From Parcubacteria group bacterium GW2011_GWA2_47_7 (GTDB lineage: Bacteria > Patescibacteriota > Minisyncoccia > Phycocordibacterales > UBA6899), in assembly GCA_000999395.1 (NCBI GenBank), contig LCOM01000028.1, positions 1 through 16,530 of the forward strand: a stretch of DNA of 16,530 nucleotides. The letters run 5' to 3'. Below the pieces are notes generated by a model, which worked only from the letters and a program-made list of their open reading frames with translations, did no database searches and was not told the origin of the DNA. This document shows, piece after piece, positions 11,983 to 16,530 of the stretch. How positions within the stretch are numbered: the stretch's first letter is position 1; every line of letters begins with the position of its first letter. Position numbers and translations under genes: made by a program.

Positions 11983-12861
11983 CTACTCAGTTTTGTTGTG
12001 CATGCCTCTTTGGTAATCTTCATATGACATTTCTTTTTTGCCTTCCGGTGTAATACGGATGATTTGTAAAACTCCATTTGTGTATGCTGCATCATTGATG
12101 TGTATGCGCATCTTTTTTCCTTTGCGCTCGATAAAAAAGTATGCTCCGGGCCATTCATCAAAGGCGCAGATTTTTTTGTAGTTTTTTTCTGCATCGGCTG
12201 AAAGGTCTATCAGCCCGTCTTCCTTTGTTATTTTTTTTGTGAATGTTGCTTTTGCGTGGTCCTGAGGTTCTGCAGGAAAACCCTCCATCCATTTCGGGAT
12301 AATTTCTGCAAGTAACGTTCCGCCAATATGGGCCAAGTCACGCGTCAGCACGCTTCCTTTTGGTGGCCAGTCTTTAACGACTAATTCTCGCTGTGCGACA
12401 ATCGGACCGTGGTCCATTTCGGGGTCGAGTTGCATGATCGTGACGCCGGTCTGAGTTTCATCGGAGAGAATGGCCGACTCGATGGGGGAGGGGCCACGAA
12501 ATTTTGGTAGGAGCGACGGATGGACATTGAGCACGCCGTGGGCGGGGATATAAAGGATCGTCTTTGGGATCAATTTTCCGTACGCCGCGACAATATAGAG
12601 GTCGCAGTGATACCACTCCATAATCTCCCTGAATGCCTCGTCGCGTAATGTTTTTGGCGTGAGTACCGGAATTTCGCGCGTTTCCCCCCAAACTTTCGCT
12701 TCGCTCGACGTAAGGACAAGCTTGCGGCCCCTTGGTGCATCGGGAGAGGTAACGATTACGGTCGGTAAAAAACCCTTCTCGGCGAGTTCCTCGAGAATGA
12801 TCACTGCAAACTCGGGTGTTCCAAAGAATGCAAGGCGCGGTTTTTTGTTTGACTCGGTCAT
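11983..12861 (-). CDS. fmt: Methionyl-tRNA formyltransferase
   Basis: This enzyme transfers the formyl group from 10-formyl-tetrahydrofolate to initiator Met-tRNA. At 292 residues it is slightly shorter than E. coli Fmt (315). The N-terminal domain starts RLAFFGTPEFAV (9-20). The catalytic segment NVHPSLLPKFRGPSPIESAI (112-131) holds N112 and H114, and D150 lies in LDPEMDHGPI (145-154), completing the Asn-His-Asp triad. The C-terminal beta barrel (about 205-290) binds tRNA. AGGA stands about eight bases before the ATG. A TATACT -10 lies 11 bases upstream, so the leader is only about five bases. Def, which removes the formyl group, is encoded nearby on the same strand. Confidence 0.97.
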   Translation of the reverse strand: MTESNKKPRLAFFGTPEFAVIILEELAEKGFLPTVIVTSPDAPRGRKLVLTSSEAKVWGETREIPVLTPKTLRDEAFREIMEWYHCDLYIVAAYGKLIPKTILYIPAHGVLNVHPSLLPKFRGPSPIESAILSDETQTGVTIMQLDPEMDHGPIVAQRELVVKDWPPKGSVLTRDLAHIGGTLLAEIIPKWMEGFPAEPQDHAKATFTKKITKEDGLIDLSADAEKNYKKICAFDEWPGAYFFIERKGKKMRIHINDAAYTNGVLQIIRITPEGKKEMSYEDYQRGMHNKTE

Positions 12862-12914
12862 TGGTTTTTCCTAGTATAACGAGCGGAAGATACATTTGTA
12901 CAGTAGGAGAAGTT

Positions 12915-13082
12915 ATGAAGTTGAAAACCGAAAAACATGTGAGCGTATCGAGACAAATGGCGCGTGAATTTATTCAAAAGCATCCTGAATTCATCGAGCA
13001 TCATACGAACTGTTGGAATATGGGCCACGGAACGTATTTGAGCCCTAAGCAGTATCTAACGGAACGCTATGGCTTACGATGA
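12915..13082 (+). CDS. Small protein of 55 residues, unknown function
   Basis: The ORF begins MKLKTEKHVSVSRQMAREFI, continues with a His-rich stretch (HPEFIEHHTNCWNMGHGTY) and ends YLTERYGLR. It is charged and soluble-looking, with one Cys and several His near each other (H23, H29, H30, C33, H38). That might hold a metal, but this is speculation. An AGGAGA Shine-Dalgarno (12905-12910) precedes the ATG at 12915, which is better support than most neighbours have. The unit is divergent from fmt, and a terminator follows at 13136. It interrupts the usual fmt-def neighbourhood. I do not recognise the family. The downstream 17-codon ORF overlaps its end in another frame. Confidence 0.75.
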   Translation: MKLKTEKHVSVSRQMAREFIQKHPEFIEHHTNCWNMGHGTYLSPKQYLTERYGLR

Positions 13083-13122
13083 GGTTGAAGTAAACGAACT
13101 TTTGAAAAAGGCGGGGTTGTAA
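13069..13122 (+). CDS. Possible 17-residue ORF overlapping the end of the 55-residue gene
   Basis: ATG at 13069 opens a reading of 17 codons (MAYDEVEVNELLKKAGL) that overlaps the previous stop by 14 bases and ends just before the terminator. It could be a coupled tiny gene, a frameshifted tail of the 55-residue protein, or chance. No Shine-Dalgarno of its own is seen. Confidence 0.2.
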   Translation: MAYDEVEVNELLKKAGL

Positions 13123-13135
13123 ATCACACCACACG

Positions 13136-13156
13136 ACACACAAAAGTGTGTTTTTT
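13136..13156 (+). terminator. Terminator after the small-ORF unit
   Basis: ACACAC (13136-13141) pairs with GTGTGT (13146-13151) around an AAAA loop, followed by a six-T run. The stem is AT/GC mixed and short but well placed. Confidence 0.7.
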
Positions 13157-13157
13157 G

Positions 13158-13751
13158 TTACCCCTTTTTATTTTTTGCTTCTATTTCAGCGATTTCCTCA
13201 GCTGACAATTCCGCAATTTCGGTGGCGTGATCGATGAAGAGAGTACCGTTTAAGTGGTCTGTTTCGTGTTGGAAAATTTGTGCGATAAGTCCCGAACCCC
13301 CGTAAGTAAACAATTTGCCGTTCTCATCATATGCGCGAATGGTTGCCTTCTCGTGTCGCAACGTATTGCCATAATACCAGCGGACAGAAAGGCACCCTTC
13401 GGGTACTTTCACTCTTTTTCGTGATACTTTGATGATTTCCGGGTTGATGCAGACCATGTTTTTTTCCGGCATCTTCGTGGCGTTGCTGTCGTTTTCCGTC
13501 TCTGCATTATCAACGAACACAAACGCCTTTTTGGAAACAATGAATATTCGAAGTGAAACACCGATCTGTGGCGCAGCGATGGCAACGCCATCAAATTCTG
13601 CATTCAGCGCAGTATTCATTGCATCAAGAATATCCAATAATTTTTTTGTCCCAAATTCACTTTTTTGTACAGTAAGTGCAATCTCCCGCAGTACAGGATT
13701 TCCTTGTTGCACAATTGTAGAGTTTATTTTTTTTTCGCTACTTTCTTTCAT
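13158..13751 (-). CDS. def: Peptide deformylase
   Basis: Def removes the N-formyl group from nascent proteins. All three motifs are present: GVAIAAPQIG (55-64), EGCLS (118-122, metal ligand C120) and QHETDHLNG (161-169, ligands H162 and H166, catalytic E163). The 197-residue protein has an insertion of about 20 polar residues between the first two motifs (around 80-98, DNAETENDSNATKMPEKN) and an Ala/Glu-rich C-terminal helix. TAAAAT (13758-13763) ends six bases before the ATG, with ATGACA 16 bases further up, so a leaderless start is likely. GAGGAA directly before the ATG is too close to act as a normal Shine-Dalgarno. It lies between priA and fmt, a classical neighbourhood. Confidence 0.96.
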   Translation of the reverse strand: MKESSEKKINSTIVQQGNPVLREIALTVQKSEFGTKKLLDILDAMNTALNAEFDGVAIAAPQIGVSLRIFIVSKKAFVFVDNAETENDSNATKMPEKNMVCINPEIIKVSRKRVKVPEGCLSVRWYYGNTLRHEKATIRAYDENGKLFTYGGSGLIAQIFQHETDHLNGTLFIDHATEIAELSAEEIAEIEAKNKKG

Positions 13752-13757
13752 TTCCTC

Positions 13758-13785
13758 ATTTTACGGATTTTTATGACTTTGTCAT
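13758..13785 (-). promoter_or_regulatory. def promoter with palindrome over the -35
   Basis: Minus strand: ATGACA (13780-13785), 16 bases, TAAAAT (13758-13763), six bases before the ATG. The -35 lies in the perfect palindrome ATGAC-TTT-GTCAT (13773-13785). Confidence 0.45.
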
Positions 13786-13798
13786 TGGTGGAGATAAT

Positions 13799-13819
13799 AA
13801 AACCGCTCACGGGGAGCGG
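13799..13819 (-). terminator. Terminator of the priA operon
   Basis: CCGCTC (13803-13808) pairs with GAGCGG (13814-13819) around a five-base loop. On the minus strand TTTT and further T-rich bases follow. It lies 16 bases past the 90-residue membrane protein gene. Confidence 0.75.
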
Positions 13820-13835
13820 AAATGTACGGAAACAA

Positions 13836-14108
13836 TCAATTCCAGGAGCGAAAAAGCATCGCAAAAAAACACGTCAAAAAAGCAGAAATATACAACCATG
13901 GAACATAGAAAAGAATACACCACAAAATCCATATTGCTGCATGCGCCCAAAGTGCATACCCAATACATATAACGAGTGGAAGGATTGCAATCCACCAAAA
14001 CCGTTTCAGGAATTGATCCTGATCATTTTTCGCATATTCAAGGGATACAAGAATGATAGGCCACAGCATGGAAATCCTCTCAAAGAAAGAATCATCTTCC
14101 ACTATCAT
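13836..14108 (-). CDS. Small integral membrane protein of 90 residues, unknown function
   Basis: After a charged N-terminus (MIVEDDSFFERISMLW) come several hydrophobic helices rich in Trp and Ile, about residues 14-26, 38-53 and 57-86. They are interrupted by a charged stretch (EYAKNDQDQFLKRF, 24-37). An AGGAG Shine-Dalgarno (14114-14118) with five-base spacing makes the ATG at 14108 convincing. The gene starts 29 bases after the priA stop on the same strand and ends at a terminator, so it is the second gene of a priA operon. I do not recognise the family. The long plus-strand ORF over the same bases has no such support. Confidence 0.75.
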   Translation of the reverse strand: MIVEDDSFFERISMLWPIILVSLEYAKNDQDQFLKRFWWIAILPLVICIGYALWAHAAIWILWCILFYVPWLYISAFLTCFFAMLFRSWN

Positions 14109-14137
14109 CTATGCTCCTCTCGTGTTTGTCAATCGAT

Positions 14138-16051
14138 CTATATGACGCTTTCGGGGTTTACTCTGACCTCGATCTCCATCGGAAGCGCTCGAATGAGTCC
14201 AAGAAGTTCTTCGTTGGGCCAGCCACCTATGGGAATTTTGAGGAGTGCATTCATGCGGTACTTTCCTTTCACACGCGCGATGAATGACGGAAAAGTCACC
14301 GGGTGATATGCGCCTAATAATTTTTCAATTTCATGCATCATTGCTTCGCCGTCCGACTTTCTTCCTTCGTGTGTAAATTTGATCAGGGTTGAAAATGGGG
14401 GATATCCGAGCTGGCTACGCGCATCAAGTTCGGTGCGTAAAAATTCCCCGATATTTCCCGAAGTCGCGAGCTCGAAAAGAGGCACGTCCATATCTCGTGT
14501 TTGAATGACAAAATGTTCCCGAGCTTTTTCACGAAGAAGAAGAAGTAATCGAAACACACGTTCTCCCATTCTAAAGTCCGGAATGGTGAGCATTGAATTC
14601 ACGGAAAGTATTGCGACGGTTGCAATTGGATCGGTGAGGTAGGGGATGGCCATCTCGGTGCCAATCAGAATGCTTCCTGGTGTTTGATAAAATTCGCTCA
14701 TGACCTTCTGTGCCTCTGCGTGCTTTTTCACGACGTCTTTGTCCATGCGAAAGATGCGTGCGTCGGGGAACCTTTGCCGAATAGCGTCCTCGGCCTGTGT
14801 AACGCCGATACCAAGTGGGGTGAGCCTCCATCCTCCGCAATGAGAACAGATGCGGTCTGTGTCTCGCTCAAACCCACAACGATGACAGAGGAAAATATTG
14901 AATTCCCCCTCACCATCTTTTTGTGTGCCATTTTTTTTGTGAAGCACCATGGGGGCCGTGCAGCGTTCGCATGATACGACAGTACCGCAATCCCCACAAA
15001 CCGTCATGGGGGCGAACCCGCGTCGCACGCTCATAATGAAACCGTGCGTACCCTTTTTGCGTACATCCTCGATAAGGTCAACGAGTTCGGGGGATGCAAT
15101 CGCGATTCGCCCGATTGCCGGCTGTTCTCCGAGTTCGCGCATATCAATGATGTGCTGCTTTGCGGTTGACGGTAGACGAAATTTGGGACGCATAAAATAT
15201 TCCAGCTCTCCCTGCTCAGCACGATAGAGCGTTTCTGTTCTCAGGAAGAGATCACCAAAGATAATGTCGGAGCCAATTGCTTTCGCGAATTCCTCTGCAA
15301 ATACGCGTAAGTCAAGAAACGGTCTCGATTGTAGTGTGTATGCGCCGGCACTTTCGCGATCGAGAATAATACTTTCGATGTCGTAGCGTGGAATTGAAAG
15401 AAAAAGTGGAGTTCCGATGATAAGCACGGGGTGTGTCATCGAAGTAATTTTTGTCCAACGTGCCTCTAGTTCTTTTTTCGACAATCCGCCATGGAGAATA
15501 AAGGTATACTCTTGAATGCCCTTTTCGAGTGATGCATACGTGTGCTCAATATCCTGGATCGATGGCAGGACAAAGTAGCACGACGCACCACGCGCAAAGA
15601 CTTCGCGGATGTGGCTTTTGTAGGTGATGTATCGGTCTGTTTCATCAGCCTGGAAAATCATGCGCCGGCTGAATCGCTTCGGTCTTTCTCTTGTGGGAAT
15701 TTTTGCTCCCGCTTTTTCGGAGAGCACGAGTGCGCTTGGAAATGCGGAGTGGATAACCGCACCGGTGCTTGCTGCAAAATACTTACCAGTTGTCTCGCAT
15801 GCCTCGATAAATTCTTTGCGAAAAAAATTTCTTGCATGGACGGTTTCGAGTTTCTTGATGGCAAATTTGGCATGCTTTATCTCACTCTTCATTTGGTGTG
15901 CTGGTGTGGATCGGATGACCAAGGCCGGTGTGAGGCGACCGCGGAGGGGGACGGTAACGAGGGTACCCGGAAGAACATCATCCATTGTGAAATAGGAAAG
16001 CTCGTCAATAGGTATTCCGCGCTTGATGGGGGCAACAGTAATGATATGCAT
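14138..16051 (-). CDS. priA: PriA-like primosomal protein with lost ATPase motifs
   Basis: PriA normally recognises stalled forks and reloads the replisome as a 3'-5' helicase. This 637-residue protein keeps the N-terminal 3'-DNA-binding part and the two zinc sites: eight Cys at 352, 355, 361, 364, 389, 392, 402 and 405. Their spacing is as in E. coli, except for ten extra residues between the two halves. It also keeps GIGVTQAEDAIRQRFP (413-428), SILIGTEMAIPYL (460-472), PDFRMGERVF (491-500) and the C-terminal domain. The Walker A site is gone: the region 131-150 reads MIFQADETDRYITYKSHIRE with no GxxGxGKT. The DEEH box is DRES (231-234), and the final Arg-finger motif has become LREKAREH (506-513). 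It is therefore probably not an active ATPase but may still bind forks and helicase loaders. TGA TATGAT (16058-16066) six bases upstream supports the ATG at 16051. Confidence 0.9.
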   Translation of the reverse strand: MHIITVAPIKRGIPIDELSYFTMDDVLPGTLVTVPLRGRLTPALVIRSTPAHQMKSEIKHAKFAIKKLETVHARNFFRKEFIEACETTGKYFAASTGAVIHSAFPSALVLSEKAGAKIPTRERPKRFSRRMIFQADETDRYITYKSHIREVFARGASCYFVLPSIQDIEHTYASLEKGIQEYTFILHGGLSKKELEARWTKITSMTHPVLIIGTPLFLSIPRYDIESIILDRESAGAYTLQSRPFLDLRVFAEEFAKAIGSDIIFGDLFLRTETLYRAEQGELEYFMRPKFRLPSTAKQHIIDMRELGEQPAIGRIAIASPELVDLIEDVRKKGTHGFIMSVRRGFAPMTVCGDCGTVVSCERCTAPMVLHKKNGTQKDGEGEFNIFLCHRCGFERDTDRICSHCGGWRLTPLGIGVTQAEDAIRQRFPDARIFRMDKDVVKKHAEAQKVMSEFYQTPGSILIGTEMAIPYLTDPIATVAILSVNSMLTIPDFRMGERVFRLLLLLREKAREHFVIQTRDMDVPLFELATSGNIGEFLRTELDARSQLGYPPFSTLIKFTHEGRKSDGEAMMHEIEKLLGAYHPVTFPSFIARVKGKYRMNALLKIPIGGWPNEELLGLIRALPMEIEVRVNPESVI

Positions 16052-16057
16052 CGCTCT

Positions 16058-16066
16058 ATCATATCA
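16058..16066 (-). promoter_or_regulatory. Extended -10 promoter of priA
   Basis: TGA TATGAT on the minus strand, six bases (AGAGCG), then ATG 16051. Confidence 0.6.
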
Positions 16067-16105
16067 TGTCTTATTTGGGTTACTCATTCTGTTGCTCCTT
16101 ACCCA

Positions 16106-16134
16106 TTGTGACCTTTCTCTTTTCGCATTATGAT
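16106..16134 (+). promoter_or_regulatory. murA promoter, leaderless layout
   Basis: TTGTGA (16106-16111), a 17-base spacer and TATGAT (16129-16134), six bases before the ATG at 16141. Both boxes and the spacing are good, so the start site should fall on the start codon. Confidence 0.7.
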
Positions 16135-16140
16135 GTGTCC

Positions 16141-16530
16141 ATGCCTCACCTTTTTATAAAAGGACTCTCCGGAAAAGCGACCCTTGAAGGTCGTGTTGCT
16201 ATTGTGGGTGCAAAGAATGCCGCGCTCAAGGCTATCGCTGCTAGCATTCTTTTTCGCTCACCATTGTCTCTCAATAATGTGCCTGATATAGAAGATGTAT
16301 CGCGGATGCTTGATATTATTCGTACCATGGGAGGAAGCGTTGCGGTGTCCCCACATAAAGCATTAGTAGATGGAAGTAAACTAACATCGACGACGCTTAC
16401 GCCAGAAATCTCCAAACGACTTCGGTCGTCAATTGTGCTCACAGGTCCGATACTCGCGCGGTATGGCCGTGTTCAGTTTCCACACCCGGGCAATCATCCG
16501 TTTCAATTTTGGTTATATTTGTGGTATGGC
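16141..16530 (+). CDS. murA: UDP-N-acetylglucosamine 1-carboxyvinyltransferase (5' part only)
   Basis: MurA adds enolpyruvate to UDP-GlcNAc, the first committed step of peptidoglycan synthesis. The 130 codons present show the family start: LSGKATLEGRVAIVGAKNAALKAI, with the substrate-binding Lys-Asn pair in GAKNAALKA, then NNVPDIEDVSRMLDIIRTMGG, and later RLRSSIVLTGPILARYGRVQ before FPHPG. The next residues should form the loop with the catalytic Cys, usually PGG-C-x-IG-x-RP-x-D. Here the frame reads PGNHPFQFWLYLWYG instead. Either this family member differs, or the last 45 bases contain an error or frameshift. The ATG at 16141 is fixed by the promoter six bases upstream. Confidence 0.85.
   Translation, partial: MPHLFIKGLSGKATLEGRVAIVGAKNAALKAIAASILFRSPLSLNNVPDIEDVSRMLDIIRTMGGSVAVSPHKALVDGSKLTSTTLTPEISKRLRSSIVLTGPILARYGRVQFPHPGNHPFQFWLYLWYG

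Noticed and set aside
13665..14306. A 213-codon plus-strand ORF across the def start, the 90-residue gene and the priA end
   Set aside because: It overlaps three minus-strand genes with clear motifs or Shine-Dalgarno support, runs through two promoter/terminator signals, and has no recognisable domain or ribosome-binding site.
15542..16111. A 189-codon plus-strand ORF opposite priA
   Set aside because: It mirrors priA codons on the other strand, shows a Cys-rich random composition, and continues through the priA promoter.
1..16530. CRISPR arrays, insertion sequences, transposases or attachment sites
   Set aside because: No regularly spaced direct repeats, transposase or integrase motifs, or duplicated tRNA ends were seen.

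Overview
The window looks like a piece of a small-genome bacterium of the Candidate Phyla Radiation (Patescibacteria), most likely a Parcubacteria/Paceibacteria-type lineage. This is inferred from gene content and not from a phylogenetic marker. The signs are short, tightly packed housekeeping genes, a PriA that has lost its ATPase motifs, a PrmC with a very short N-terminal domain, a tRNA gene without encoded CCA, many small membrane-anchored proteins (Gmad2, DUF4430, PQ-loop-like), and few Shine-Dalgarno sequences. Both ends cut through genes: a chemoreceptor on the left and murA on the right.

Layout. 1-752 (-) is a chemoreceptor without a sensor domain. 840-1433 (-) is guanylate kinase. 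1434-1908 is a structured intergenic region holding a promoter, strong hairpins and a 51-residue membrane peptide gene (+). 1909-2442 (-) is a histidine phosphatase, divergent from a TrmA/RumA-type RNA methyltransferase (2507-3802, +) that is followed by a 26-residue basic peptide gene. 3943-4533 (-) is a PQ-loop-like membrane protein. 4534-4842 has no recognisable gene. 4843-5439 (-) is an unknown two-helix membrane protein and 5455-6231 (-) is prmC. 6297-6368 (+) is tRNA-Arg(CCG), followed by a HAD 5'-nucleotidase. Then come a DUF4430 protein (-), a pirin and a cytidine deaminase (+), a Gmad2 protein and uppP (-), a glycine-zipper lipoprotein (-), hpf and a membrane-anchored cyclophilin (+), fmt (-), one or two small ORFs (+), def (-), a 90-residue membrane protein and priA (-), and the start of murA (+).

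The genes cover translation and its maturation (prmC, fmt, def, hpf, tRNA-Arg, the RNA methyltransferase), nucleotide metabolism (gmk, cytidine deaminase, 5'-nucleotidase), cell wall synthesis (uppP, murA) and replication restart (priA). The classical priA-def-fmt neighbourhood is kept in order but interrupted by small genes.

The most striking pattern is regulatory. For about eleven genes that begin a transcription unit, a -10 hexamer (TANNNT, often with an upstream TGN) ends exactly six bases before the ATG. This predicts transcripts that start at, or within a base or so of, the start codon. A second, smaller class, including all the well-supported GTG starts, has good Shine-Dalgarno sequences instead. 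Every statement about promoters and RNA structure was read by eye from the sequence and has not been tested.
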